64,000 nt of DNA from Muraenolepis orangiensis (Eukaryota > Chordata > Actinopteri > Gadiformes > Muraenolepididae). The stretch spans positions 31,959,505 to 32,023,504 of the forward strand of contig CM051005.1 in NCBI GenBank assembly GCA_027704905.1, written 5' to 3'. Of this stretch, positions 29,268 through 41,524 are shown piece after piece (position 1 is the stretch's first letter; every line of letters starts with the position of its first letter). A model generated the notes under the pieces. That model saw only the letters and a list, made by a program, of their open reading frames with translations, had not been told where the DNA came from and made no database searches. Position numbers and translations under genes: made by a program.

Positions 29268-31067
29268 CCATCCATCTTCTTCCGCTTATCCGTAATCGGG
29301 TCGCGGAGGTAGCAGCTTCAGCAGGGGACTCCAAACTTCCCTCTCCCTGGCAACATCGGCTAGCTCTGACTGGGGGATCCCGAGGCGTTCCCAGGCCAGT
29401 GTGGAGATGTAATCACCCCACCTGTACCTCGGTCTGCCCCGTGGTCTCTTCCCAGTTGGATGTGCCTGGAAAACCTCCCTCGGGAGGCGACCAGGAAGCA
29501 TCCTTACTAGATGCCCGAACCACCTCAACTGGCTCCTTTCTACGCGAAGGAGCAGCGGCTCTACTCCGAGTCTCTCACGAGTGACTGAGCTTCTCACCCT
29601 ATCCCTCAGGGAGATACCAGCCACCCTCCTGAGGAAACACATTTCGGCCGCTTGTATTCCCGATCTCGTCCTTTCGGTCATTACCCATTGCTCATGGCCA
29701 TAGGTGAGGGTAGGAACGAAGACTGATCGGTAGATCGAGAGCTTTGCCTTCAGGTTCAGCTCTCTTTTTGTTACAACGGTGCGCCAAAGTGCACCCAATA
29801 CTGCTCCCACTGCACCTATTCTCCTGTCAATCTCACGCTCCATCCTCCCCTCACTCGAGAACAAGACTCCGAGATACTTGAACTCCTTCACTTGGGATAA
29901 GGACTCCCTCCCTACTTGGAGTAGACAATCCACTGGTTTCCTGCTAAGAACCATGGCCTCAGATTTGGAGTGCTGATCCTCATCCCAGCCGCTTCGCATT
30001 CCGCTGCAAACCGATCCAGTGAGTGCTGAAGGTCACATACTGATGACGCAAACAGGACCACATGATCTGCAAACAGCAGCGATTCAATCCTGAGCCCACC
30101 ATACTGAAACCCCTCCCCTCCATGACTACGCCTTGAAATCCTGTCCATGAAAATCACAAACAGGATGGGTGACAAAGCGCAGCCCTGGCGGAGGCCAACA
30201 CCCACTGGGAACAGGCCTGACTTACTACCGAGAATCCGGACACAGCTCTTGCTTTGGGAGTAGAGAGATTGGATGGCCCTCAACAGTGACCCCCGCACCC
30301 CATACTCCCGCAGCACCCCCCACAGTATTTCCCGAGGGACCCGATCATATGCCTTCTCCAAATCCACAAAACACATGTAGACCATATGGGCATACTCCCA
30401 AGCCCCCTCCAGGATCCTTGCCAGAGTAAAAAGCTGGTCCGTTGTTCCACGACCAAGGCGGAATTCCACATTGTTCCTCTTCAATCTGAGGTTCGACTAT
30501 CGGCCGAACCCTCCTTTCCAGCACCTTGGAGTAGACTTTCCCAGGGAGGCTGAGTAATGTGATACCCCTGTAGTTGGCACACACACACCCTCACACACAG
30601 GGGTGAACAGGGGTGTTTTTGAACAGGGGTACCACCACCCCCGTTTGCCACTCCTCAGGCACTGTCCCAGACTTCCACGCAATGTTGAAAAGACGTGTCA
30701 TCCACGACAGCCCCTCAACACCCAGAGCCTTTAGCATTTCTGGACGGATCTCATCAACCCCTGGGGCTTTGCCACTGCGGAGATGTTTGACTACCGTAGT
30801 GACTTCCTCCAGGGAGATTGATGTTTGCCGTCCTTCATCCTCCAGCTCTGTCTCTACCATTGAGGGTGTAGTTGGGTTAAGAAGTTCCTCAAAGTGTTCT
30901 TTCCACCGCCCGATCACCTCCTCAGTTGAGGTCAGCAATGTCCCACCCTTACTGTACACAGCTTGGATGGATCCATGCTTCCCTCTCCTGAGGCGCCGGA
31001 TTGTTTAACAGAAACGCTTTGGTGCCGACTGAAAGTCCTTCTCCATGGCTTCTCCGAAGTCCGGAGT
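29268..31067 (-). mobile_element. Rex3/RTE-like LINE, 5'-truncated, 14-bp target duplication
   Basis: CCTTTTGGACTGGT occurs at 29254-29267 and at 31068-31081, flanking the element exactly. The minus strand encodes the RT in pieces: SLEEVTTVVKHLRSGKAPGV, EEWQTGVVVPLFK, EKAYDRVPREILWG and LRQGCALSPILFVIFMDRIS. The catalytic box reads FADH where the family has FADD. C-terminal EFKYLGVLFSSEGRMEREID and FGHLVRMLPGRLPREVFQAH precede the ATGG-type tail. The endonuclease is missing. It is close in sequence to the full-length element at 55690. Confidence 0.9.
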
Positions 31068-31084
31068 CCTTTTGGACTGGTGTG

Positions 31085-31172
31085 TCCATCAATGGAAGAT
31101 AGATATATATAGATATATCTATATCTATATATATACATATATATACAGTATATATACATATATATATATATG
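31085..31172. repeat. AT-rich microsatellite (ATATAG/TATATA)
   Basis: Mixed AGATATATAT and TATACATATA units directly before the LINE. Confidence 0.85.
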
Positions 31173-31173
31173 T

Positions 31174-33853
31174 ATGATGGACGAGCTAGCGGGCCTGGTG
31201 AGGACCCAGCGGGTGTACCGGGAGAGCAGCGTGCTTTGTTTCACGGAGACGTGGCTCCACGAGGACACCCCGGACTCCAGCGTTAACGCGGACGGCTTTC
31301 TGATGGTCCGGGCGGACAGGACGCACCGGGAGAGTGGCAAGAGGAAAGGTGGGGGACTTGCTATTCTCGTTAACAACAAGTGGTGTAACCCTGGACATGT
31401 TACTGTGAAGGAACGTGTGTAGCCCGGACATTGAACTGCTGGCCGTGAGTCTGCGGCCATACTATCTGCCGCGAGAGTTCTCCCATGTGCTTCTTGTTGT
31501 TGTTTACATTCCACCGTCGGCAAACGCGGCGCTCGCGTGTGACATCACCCACTCCGTCGTCGCGAGACTTCAGACACAGCACCCTGAAGCATTCATCGCG
31601 ATATCTGGGGACTTCAACCACGTGACTCTGGCTGCAACACTGCCCACCTTCAAGCAGTTTGTGGACTGTCCCACCAGGGAAAACAAGACACTGGACCTGC
31701 TGTATGCCAATGTTAAGGAGGCATACAGCGCCACCGCCCTTCCTCCTCTTGGAAGGTCAGACCACAACCTCATCCACCTTCAGCCCCTGTATAGGCCTCT
31801 AGTACAGCGGCTGCCTGTGACCACAAGGTTGCATGGAGAGGACCTTGATGATCTCACGGAATGTATAACAGGGTACATCAACTTCTGTGTGGATAGTGTT
31901 GTTCCCACAGAGACTGTACGCTGTTTCCCCAACAACAAGCCATGGGTCACCCGAGACATCAAGGTCCTGCTCAATGAGAAGAAGAGGGCCTTCAGAGACG
32001 GGGACAGGGAGCAGATGAGGCGGGTTCAGAGGGAGCTGAAGGAGAGGATCCAGAAGGGCAAAGATAATTACAGGAGGAAGCTGGAGCACAAACTTCAGCA
32101 GAACAACCTGAAGGATGTGTGGAGTGGCATGAGGAGCATCACTGGCTACAAACAACCTGGTAGCCAGACAATAGGGGGGGGTCCTGATCGGGCCAACGAG
32201 TTGAATTTGTTTTTCAATAGATTCAATGAGTGGGCTCCGGTCTACCCCCCCTCCCCCAGCCCCTCTACAACCATTCCCCTCCAGCCCCCCAGCCCTGCTG
32301 TCCCCCCTCCCCCACCGTCCCTCTCCAGCATCAACATACCTGTTCTCTCTCCCCCACCACCACTACCTCACCCCTCCCCCATCAACACAACAGTGACTCT
32401 TCCTGCCCCCACACACGGCACACATACCTTCACAGCTGAGCAGGTGAGGAAAGTGCTGTGCAGGCTCCATCCAGGCAAGGCTGCTGGTCCTGACGGCGTC
32501 AGCCCGAGGGTCCTCAAAACATGTGCTGCCCAGCTGAGTGGAGTCCTGCAGTACATCTTCAACCTGAGCATGAGACTGGAGAGGGTCCCTGTGCTGTGAA
32601 AGACATCCTGCCTGGTGCCGGTTCCGAAGAAGGCACGTCCCAGCACCTCAAACGACTACAGACCGGTGGCGCTGACGTCCCACGTGGCGAAGTCCTTTGA
32701 GAGGCTGGTCCTGTCGCTTCTTCGGCCCCTGGTCAGATCATCGCTGGACCCTCTTCAGTTTGCCTACCAGCCGAAACTGGGAGTGGAGGACGCCATCATC
32801 TTCCTGCTTCATCGTGCCTACGCCCACTTGGACAGACCCGGGAGCACTGTGAGAATCATGTTTTTCGACTTCTCCAGTGCGTTCAACACCATCCGGCCTG
32901 CCCTGCTGGGGAGTAAGCAGACAGCGATGAAGGTGGACTCTTCCCTGGTGTCCTGGATTACTGACTATTTGACGGGTCGTCCACAGTTTGTCAGACTGCA
33001 GGACTGTGTGTCTGACACTGTGGTCAGCAGCACTGGTGCTCCACAGGGAACGGTTCTTTCCCCATTCCTGTTCACCCTTTACACCTCAGACTTCCAGTAC
33101 AACTCTGTGTCCTGCCATCTGCAGAAGTTCTCGGACGACTCTGCAGTTGTTGGTTGTGTCAGCGAGGGAAACGATGAGGAGTACAGGGGCGTCGTGGACT
33201 CCTTCGTTGAGTGGTGTGAGCTGAACCACATGCAGCTCAACACTGACAAGACGAAGGAGATGGTGGTGGACTTCCGCAGGAGGAAATCTACCCCCACACC
33301 CATTTCCATCAAGGGTGTGTCCGCTGAAGTTGTTCAGGAATATAAATACCTGGGAGTTCATCTGGACAACAAACTGGTCTGGGCCAAGAACTCTGAGGCT
33401 GTTTACAAGAAGGGCCAGAGCCGTCTCTACTTCCTGCGGAGGCTCCGGTCCTTCAACGTTTGCAACAAGATGCTGAATATGTTCTACCAGTCGGTGGTAG
33501 CCAGTGCCATCTTCTCCGGTGTCGTGTGCTGGGGAAGCAGGTTGAGGTCAGCAGATGCCAACAAGATCAGCAGGATTGTCAGGAAGGCTGGCGCTGTCCT
33601 GGGGGTCCAGCTGGACTCCTTGTTGGTGGTGTCTGAGAGAAGGATGCTGCGCAAGCTGCGTAGTATCCTTGACAACAACTCTCACCCTCTCCATCAGGTG
33701 CTGACCTCATATAGAAGCACCTTTAGCAACAGACTCATTCCACCCAGGTGCACCACAGAACGCCACAGGAAGTCCTTTCTTCCTGTGGCCATCAGTCTCT
33801 ATAATTCATCTACCTCGGGTCGTGAGAGGGACAGTGGAGACTCAGTGACCTGA
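31174..33853 (+). pseudogene. CR1/Rex1-like LINE ORF2 (endonuclease-RT), one frameshift and one stop
   Basis: Starts MMDELAGLVRTQRVYRESSV. The endonuclease has LCFTETWLHEDTP (catalytic E), VVYIPPSANAAL, ISGDFNHV and LGRSDHNLIHL. The RT has KAAGPDGVSPRVLKTCAAQL, FFDFSSAFNTI, STGAPQGTVLSPFLFTLYTS, the catalytic FSDDSAVVG and EYKYLGVHLD, plus an RRLRSFNVCNKMLNMFYQSV tail. Only two lesions are seen: a frameshift near 31415-31422, and an in-frame TGA at 32597-32599 where neighbouring families have tryptophan. The remaining roughly 890 codons are open. It was probably active recently, but this copy could not make a full protein. Confidence 0.88.
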
Positions 33854-34290
33854 GGCCAACGCACTGTTATTATTATAATTTTTTTTGGTCAACGCACTGT
33901 AAATCCTTTCACTGTAATTTTGCACTGTAAATTCTATTTCACTTTTCACTTTCACATGTCACTTTTTCAGTATTCATCTGAGTTATTTATTAATATATTA
34001 TTACTGCCAATTTGCACTATACGTATTGTTGTGTATTGTATATACCTACGTATTACTGTAATAATACTGTAAATTGTGCAATTCATCTACACATCTATCA
34101 ATACACTTAGATTCATTTAGAGTTATTTTAGATATATTTTGTTTATACTAGTTTTATTTAGTTAGTTGTTGTTATTTAGTTTTTAGCTTAGGTATTAGTA
34201 TATTTGTGTGTGCATTTATTCCCCCTGTGTCAACTGTTGCACCTTAATTTCCCTCGGGATTAATAAAGTTTCTTGAATATGTATGTATGT
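31174..34290 (+). mobile_element. CR1/Rex1-like LINE, almost complete coding region
   Basis: It contains an APE endonuclease, a reverse transcriptase and a 3' tail with CCTCGGGATTAATAAAGTTT followed by TATG repeats, as in fish LINEs of the Jockey superfamily. It is plus strand. No clear target duplication was found because both ends lie in simple repeats. Confidence 0.85.
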
Positions 34291-34316
34291 ATGTATATAT
34301 ATATATATATATATCT

Positions 34317-34829
34317 CAGTGGAGGCTCGTCCATTGAGGAAAGGGAGGACCATCCTTCAAACATTTTCAGAGAAAAATAAACTTGCAAGAGAAATTAAAT
34401 CCACATAAATGTAACAGATTCATCTGTAAAAATACTGATTATTTTACTATTTTAACACATCAATCCTGTCCCCGTGTCAAAGTACCAACAGCGCCCCCTA
34501 CCGCAATGGACATTGTCCGGTGAGTCCTGGTGTTTAACATGAGTGTGTACGGCGCTAAGGGAGGACCATCCTCCCTGAGGGCGGGTCTAGCCAGAGGCTC
34601 TGAACCAATCAGCAGAGCTCACTACGCTGGTGAATACCCAATCAGAGATTTGGGGGGCGGGTTATCATCATGTAAGGATCTATTTTGTGTCGTTCATTAA
34701 TTCCACGTTCCTTATAACTATAATTGATATATTTCAGATTAGCTGACCGTGACAAGGTTTCTTTGGGTCGCGATTATAGAATTGACGTAATTTACATGTA
34801 TTACTGGTTTTACTATATGATATCATGTC
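34317..34829 (+). mobile_element. hAT-like element fragment
   Basis: Begins CAGTGGAGGCTCGTCCATTG, a hAT-like terminus. It shares about 370 bp with the opposite-strand copy at 12965-13280. It is interrupted at 34829 by the next element, so the other end may lie beyond 35963. Confidence 0.5.
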
Positions 34830-35963
34830 CAGTGGCGGCCGGTGACATCCGAAGTAGGAGGGGCGCAGGGGTAAATCATTTTTTTTAAATCATATCTGCT
34901 GTGCAATACCGGATTTTCCCAGACGGTGGCGCCATTTCTCCATGTAAACGACCGAGAGGGCGAATTAAAGAAATAAAAATAAAAAACTATACATAATATA
35001 AATATAAACCTCACTGTTACTCATTCTACTCTGTATTGTATATATGTATATTGACTGAACATTCCTTTACTTACTGCTTAATTTCTTTTTTTACTTACTT
35101 TATTTTTACTGTATGTAGCACAATCTCAGGGGCTCATACAGAAACAAGCATTTCATCATAAAGTATTCTGTATTTTGTTGTGACAAATAATGTGCACGTG
35201 TCCACGATAAACTTACAAAACCCCAATCCACACCGTTTACATACAAATGACACAAGCTGCATGTTTATACAGCAAGACCAACATTTCTTATCCCCTTTAC
35301 TTTACGTTTACGTCGTCCACAATAAAAATAAATGTAAAACTATAACCGGGACAACAAAAACGTACCTCTCCTCAGACAGCATGACGCGAACTGAGAGCGG
35401 AGCAGTACAGGCTTTACAAATAAGGTTCAACTAGGCTACAATTGAATGGCGCATGCGTGACTGGTTTCTTTGCTCACGCATTCACGCATGCTCCACTGAA
35501 TTTGCTCACGCATGCGCCACTGAATTTGAGTCGCGCATGCGTGACTGGTTTCTTTGTTCGGGCGCAATAAAATCCGCTCCCACAGATCGTATTTAGGACC
35601 CTTGATAGGCTACATTTAATTGCTTGATCCATTTTCATTGGCCGCTTGCGCGCAGTGACGCGGAGATCCTCCAGGTTTGGAGGTAGGTACCAGATTTCTA
35701 TGAGAGTGACGTCAATGACAAACGAGGGGGGAGAATAGCACGCACAACAATGATTTATATTTGCTATATTAACGTTATTGTGCATTTTAAACACAAACAT
35801 ACATAAAATGAGTAATTATTATTCATTTTAAACATGATTAGTTTATTTTTAGGGGTCAAAAAAAATCTAAAATCAAAAAACACAATTATTATAATTTTTA
35901 TTTTTTTCCTCTCTCAACCAGGTGGGGCGGCGCCCCTGCGCCCCTATGGACGAGCCGCCACTG
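34830..35963. mobile_element. hAT-type non-autonomous element with perfect 8-bp duplication
   Basis: The left end begins CAGTGGCGGCCGGTGACATC; the right end is the reverse complement of CAGTGGCGGCTCGTCCATAG. Both ends then share a GGGGCGCAGGG block. ATCATGTC occurs immediately before (34822-34829) and after (35964-35971), giving a perfect 8-bp target duplication as in hAT elements. There is no transposase frame. Inside at 35440-35545 are repeats of CGCATGCGTGACTGGTTTCT and TTGCTCACGCATGC. Confidence 0.9.
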
Positions 35964-36073
35964 ATCATGTCTTATTTTTATTTAATAGTAGTAAAAATAC
36001 TTTACACAAAAAACGATTATCCCTCAAATCTCATAAAATTTAAATGATGTTAGGTTTGTTCGGTAGAACTTGG

Positions 36074-39000
36074 CAGTAGCGTGGCGTGGGGAAAAATTTA
36101 GGGGAAGCCAGTTTTTTTGGGTCGGGGGGGTGGTATCATTTTACACAGTTGTATCATACAGATGCAGGACTTGCACACGCCTGTTATCTAACCGACAGGT
36201 CCGCACGCGCTCTCCAGCCAAAACTCTCTCGTCTTATTAATTTCCCCCCCCCCCCCCCCCAAATGCATAACCAGCCGCTCAATGCGCAGTGCAGATTCGG
36301 TAATGAATAAAAAAAGAAGCATTCATTCACAAACTAAATCAGGAGACCTTTAAAGTTGGCGTGTATGAAACACATGAATTCAAAAACAATTATGTGCAGA
36401 AACATTGCATGTGCATTCTCTGTAATTAGCTCAGTCCGTAGTCCAAAAGTAACGAAAAAATATAAACAATCTCATCTATTCAGGTGATCGGGCCCTATGG
36501 GTGCTATCCGCGGTGCTGATTTTCGCACCATGTGCTAATTAAACAACTGCAATAAAACAACTACTTCAGACTGACTAACACCTGCAGCTAAATCCAGGCA
36601 AGCAAGCGATGCACAATAACCAACAGAACCACATCAGACATTTCACACATAGCTACACGGCCGTTCAGGCAACAGGTGCCACAGAGAGGAAGGGGGGGAC
36701 ATTTCACTCACCCTATTTGAAGAGGAAGGCCATTCTCCTGTCTTTCATGGTGGCGAAGTGGTCAATAACAATGTCATAGAACTTCCCAGCGGCCTTTAGG
36801 TCCTCCACAACAACAGAGTCAATGGATATTGTGGCTAGGTTGACAAGTCTGTCCTGTCCACAAGTGTTCCTCAGATACGTTTTTATCCTTTTTAGACAGG
36901 AAAAGGAGCGCTCTGCTGATGTGCTGGTGGCTGGTATCGTGAGCAGCTGAGTAGCTTGTAGACCTGGGAGAGTGTGCCCTGTAGGTCATCCTCAATAAGA
37001 AGCTCTATCAGCTCTCCTGGTGGCTTGTGAAACAACCTGTTGTTGTACAGCGTGTGCAGCTCATTCCTTAACTTCTGCTGATCAAAGAATGGATACGTGT
37101 TGATCAGCTGAGCCAGCTCACTGCTGGGAAATGCAGCAGGCTTGCAGAAAGATGCGAATGATGTGTGTTCCAGTATCCGAAAAAAGTTCAGGTGCTCCAT
37201 ATCTGCAAATCTTTGGGTCATGTGCAACACTATACCGTCAACAATCTGGAAGTAAAGACGCCGGAAAGACACAAGCGTTTCCTGGTCTCCTTCTTGGTGC
37301 TGGTTAAAGCCCTGCTCCAGGTCCTCCCAGCTGCGGCCACCTCCTTTACGTCGGGGCGCAGGTTCTCCGACTGCCTTGACTGTTTCATCGTGCGACTGAA
37401 TGTCTCATCTGTTCTTGTGGCTTTGAGAGCGCTGAGAGTGCTCATGATCCGATCCTGGCATTTTTTTATGTCCACCGTCTTACTTTGCAGAACCTGGAAG
37501 AGTGGTTCTGTGAGGCCGAAAATGAACTGAAAGACCCCGAGCAGGAAGGTGAAGTCAAAATCCTCAAGTTTTTGCTTCAAGGAAGCACTCTGTGCAATGG
37601 TCTCTTTGTCCCATCCCGGCTCTGTCATTATCTTGTGGAAAGCGATCCAGAGCGCCCCGCGTCCTTCATGGATGGCGTGTACCTCACAGCAGAACCCCCT
37701 GGTACACGCACAGCTCCATCAACTTCACACAGTAATGCTGATCTCTTACATGAACGTGAGAAAAAATTGTGGAAGGCATCAAGATTGGCAAAAAACAGTT
37801 TTGCTGCTTGAATGTTGTTTGTGCCTTGTGCTAAAACCAAATTTAATTTCTGAGCATAACAGTGGATGAATAGCGCATTGGGGCAGTGTGCTTTCACTAA
37901 AGCCTGAACGCCACCGTGCTGTCCACTCATGCAGCTTGCTCCGTCATAAGTCTGACAAATCAGCTTATTTGTTGGACTGTAGTTCCCGATGGCTCTCATG
38001 ACAACTGATGTTACAGCTTTTGCTCTTTCTAAGCTGACATCAAAAAAGCCTAGAAAACGTTCACACACACTGCCTTTTTCATTCACATATCTGATGATGA
38101 CAGTGAGTTGGCACTTATTGGAAATGTCTGATGTGTCATCCACTTGTACAGCAATGAAAGGAGAAATGTGTATTTCTTTATCAGTCTCATCCTGGATAGA
38201 ACGAGCTATGCTCTCAATGATGTCATTTTGTATGGTGTTTGACATACCGCTGAAGACTGTTGACGATCCCATGTGCTCCGCAAGTGCAGTGTCAAACTGC
38301 AACGGCAAATGCATGTACCAGCTCTACAAAATTGCCCCCGTTAGAGCTGCCAGCAGCCTCATTGTGTCCCCTGAAAGCTTGTTGTTGGCGCGCAAGGTAC
38401 AGGGCAGCAATGATGAGTTTCCTCAGAATATCCCGGTTCTTTTTGACTTGTTCATTGTGCTTCTTTGTGCTAATGGTTCTTGCTAAATCCAGAGCCTCAT
38501 CAATCCTGACGTGTCCAAAAAGCTTCAATTTCACAGCACAATCTATGTGATTTTTTGATTTACCGTGCCTCTCAATTGCCCGTGACAGGTTGGCAAGGTC
38601 GATGAATCCTGAAGTTGCCCAAGGATTGTTCAGGGAGCACGAATCCTTGTCAAAAAGAAGACATGGCCAGCAAAATAGACGCTGAAGTTTAGCGCTTCCA
38701 GTTAGCCACTCCGTGCGGACATAATTGTCCTCATTGAACGTCCGATTCGCTCCCTTTTTCCTCTGTGTACACAGCTTGAGTGTGGGCATGGGCCTGTCAT
38801 CTGCTGCTGTAGCGGAAGTTTAGTAAAGTTATATTTTATTAAGTACGCCAAATCTCCACCCTCCATAATGCTTAATTTGCTTGATACTATCAAACGGCGA
38901 TGATGACAGTTACAGTACTACGTACTACGAACTGATGTTGATGTGATTTGATTGGATTGTGAGGCAAGGGATTCCCTTCAAATCGATCCAATGGGATCAA

Positions 39001-39395
39001 GGGATCCCATTCCCTTGAAGGGAAGCCAGAGACGGCTGGCTTCCCTTGGCATGGCCCTGACCAATCACAGGTTGGCAGGGGCATGACGTAGGGCCTCATC
39101 TGATTGGTCAATCCGGGACATTTTTTTTCACCAAGGGAAGCCCGGTTCGGCTGGCCTCCTCTCGCAACAGTGAATGCAATTTACTGTTTCACCATAAGAT
39201 CTAGAGGGGCGCTGTTTGTTTCACTCTTTGTAAAATACTCAATGAGAATGGGGGAGAGACGGTCCGGCAGCAACACACAGCAAAGGAGAATTACCGAAAA
39301 AAAACTAAGTGTTTTTATTTATTTATTAAAATTATAACGGACGAAAAAACAGGGGAAGCCTGGCTTCCCTTGGCCTCCGGGAGAAAACGCCACTG
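36074..39395 (-). mobile_element. autonomous-type hAT transposon (decayed)
   Basis: Termini: left CAGTAGCGTGGCGTGGGG, right (minus strand) CAGTGGCGTTTTCTCCCGG. Both are followed within about 20 bp by AGGGGAAGCCAG or AAGGGAAGCCAG. Flanks GAACTTGG (36066-36073) and GAACTAGG (39396-39403) match at 7 of 8 bases, consistent with an 8-bp target duplication that has aged. A transposase relic fills the interior on the minus strand. Confidence 0.85.
36715..38890 (-). pseudogene. hAT transposase with TTF-type zinc finger, frameshifted
   Basis: N-terminal pieces include NYVRTEWLTGSAKLQRLFCW and PCLLFDK, then an NLSRAIERHGKSKNH histidine pair, which is a TTF/BED-like zinc finger of ZMYM-type hAT proteins. 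The core has SPFIAVQVDDTSDISNKCQL (catalytic aspartate region), LICQTYDGASCMSGQHGGVQ and ALFIHCYAQKLNLVL. The C-terminus near 36900-36720 should hold the dimerisation domain; LAQLINTYPFFDQQKLRNEL and a VERSFSCLKRIK-like stretch are visible. Frameshifts near 38300, 37700, 37260 and 36900 break it. Such proteins cut and reinsert their element. Confidence 0.82.
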
Positions 39396-39403
39396 GAACT
39401 AGG

Positions 39404-40223
39404 CACTGTGCATACAACTTATATTCCGATTTTTCCGATTTTCATCATTGATGGAGTAATCTCTAAAAATCAATTGTTCAACATTCTTCCCCCTCAGATC
39501 ACAAACTATTTAAATTATGTTTGGCTATTCTGCTAAAATGACCCATTAACAGACTGTCAATATTGATAGTGACCCTATCTTTATAGTAGGCCTATAATGT
39601 CATGTGAAGAACACAACTGTCATTCCCACTAGCCACCAGGCTATGCATTATGGAGTTCTGTGGTCAGACCATCTCTTGAACATGTAAGAAGAACAGCTTC
39701 AATGGCACCAATGGACAACTAGATCTCAAAAAGACACCAATATGAATTATAGCAAGCTGTAATCAGTGCCTTCTCCCACAGAAAATGAACATTTAAAATA
39801 AGATCTTATCTTTGTCTATTTCTCCTACAAAACTGAGCTTAATTTAAGTTCAGTTTGAGATTTGGACCATTTTCTTAGACAAAAAAAGCTTCTAAGAAAT
39901 ATACTTCTTCTTGTCTCACCCCAATCCCAATTCAAGATCAATGATTTATGTCACTGCACTGATCTTCATTTTGTCTGAAATTACCAGCTCTTGAGATAGC
40001 AGTAAGATCCAAATGAAAACTTGATTGGCTTTAACATTTATCAAACTGGTCTTAGATTGATCTATTATTTAGCTCCTTACTTCTCCTAAGGTTTAGGACA
40101 ACAGGTCAGACTTCAGTCATCTCTAAATAAGAGCTGATTTATTTCTGATAAGACAAAGAAGAGACGGTTGTAAGCAGCTCAGTCTTCCTCTGTTATAGCT
40201 CACTAGTTACACTAACTGTCCTT
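39404..40223. other. no gene recognised
   Basis: Unique-looking AT-rich sequence with no repeat family and no exon-like segment recognised. Confidence 0.45.
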
Positions 40224-40289
40224 ATGCTGCTTCAGATGTGTCTGGGTTTAACATGCCCTCATATGACCTCACTAACGTCCCATCACCAC

Positions 40290-40905
40290 CAACTACACCA
40301 CCAAACTACACCAAGCTACACCACCAAACTACACCAAGCTACACCACCAAACTACAACAAGCTACACCACCAAACTACAACAAGCTACACCACCAAACTA
40401 CACCAAACTCCACCACCAAACTACAACAAAATACACCACCAAACTACACCAAGCTCCACCACCAAACTACACCAAGCTACACCACCAAACTACACCAAGC
40501 TACCACCACCAAACTACAACAAAATACACCACCAAACTACACCAAGCTCCACCACCAAACTACACCAAGCTCCACAACCAAACTACACCAAGCTACACCA
40601 CCAAACTACAACAAGCTACACCACCAAACTACACCAAGCTACACCACCAAACTACACCAACTCACAGCTACACCACCAAACTACAACAAGCTACACCACC
40701 AAACTACACCATAAAAACTACAAAAAGCTCCTCCACCAAACTACACCACCAAACTACACCATAAAAACTACAAAAAGCTCCTCCACCAAACTACACCTAG
40801 CTCCACCACCAAACTACAACAAGCTACACCACCAAACTACACCATCAAACTACAACAAGCTCCACCACCAAACTACACCAAGCTGCTCCACCAAACTACA
40901 CCAAG
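40290..40905. repeat. 23-bp minisatellite
   Basis: Units of CACCACCAAACTACACCAAG plus CT(A). Variants include ACAACAAG and CTCC for CTAC, plus a duplicated longer module with CATAAAAACTACAAAAAGC at about 40710 and 40760. The 23-bp period cycles through all three frames, which explains the long Thr/Gln/His/Lys frames across it. Confidence 0.93.
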
Positions 40906-40908
40906 AGA

Positions 40909-41301
40909 TCAGGGACAGTCCAGGGGTCTGGGTACCGGGAGGTCGAGTAGCGACAGGTACCAGACAGGTAATTATAATGACCGGGAGCTCGTATAGACCA
41001 GAGTAACGCGAGACAGGCGGGTGACGCGGGATAGGCAAGGGATCGGGGACAACAACGTATGACGTGCAGTACGACGTACGACCTAACACTGGGGTAACGG
41101 GAAGCCAGGGTATATATACCCCAGGTGAAGGGATTAGCAATCAGCCACAGCAATTGCTGACAGGTGCGTGTGTGCACCGCCAGCGCACGTGGCTTGGCCA
41201 CGCCCCCTGTCAACCACCGTAACACTTGTTGACAGGTTTGTGTGTGTGCCGCCAGCGCACGTGGCTTGGTCACGCCCCCTGCCAACCACGTAACCGTGAC
41301 A
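40909..41301 (-). mobile_element. truncated LTR, same family as the solo LTR at 8.9 kb
   Basis: Matches the 8990-9496 copy from GATCAGGGACAGTCCAGGGG to CCGTAACCGTGACA. It has a TATA box (TATATATACCCC on either strand) near 41112. Outside its end at 41302-41316 lies GTACCCGCCCCCCTC, a polypurine tract on the minus strand. This is therefore the 3' LTR start of an element whose interior is gone. The left end stops abruptly at the minisatellite. Confidence 0.75.
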
Positions 41302-41524
41302 GTACCCGCCCCCCTCAACCGTGCATTTTCAGCAGCCGAATTAAGTGCCCTTTGCTAATAATGACACTGTGCTTAACTGCAAGAGATTGCAGAATATCAT
41401 TATAGTTCATCCCCAAATGAAAATAAAATAAAATAAAATCAAACCTATCCATGCTTCGCGATAATAGCCTTAAACTACAGAGCTACTGTTGTCAGTCATT
41501 AGTTTCTATAGCCTATTTTGAAGC

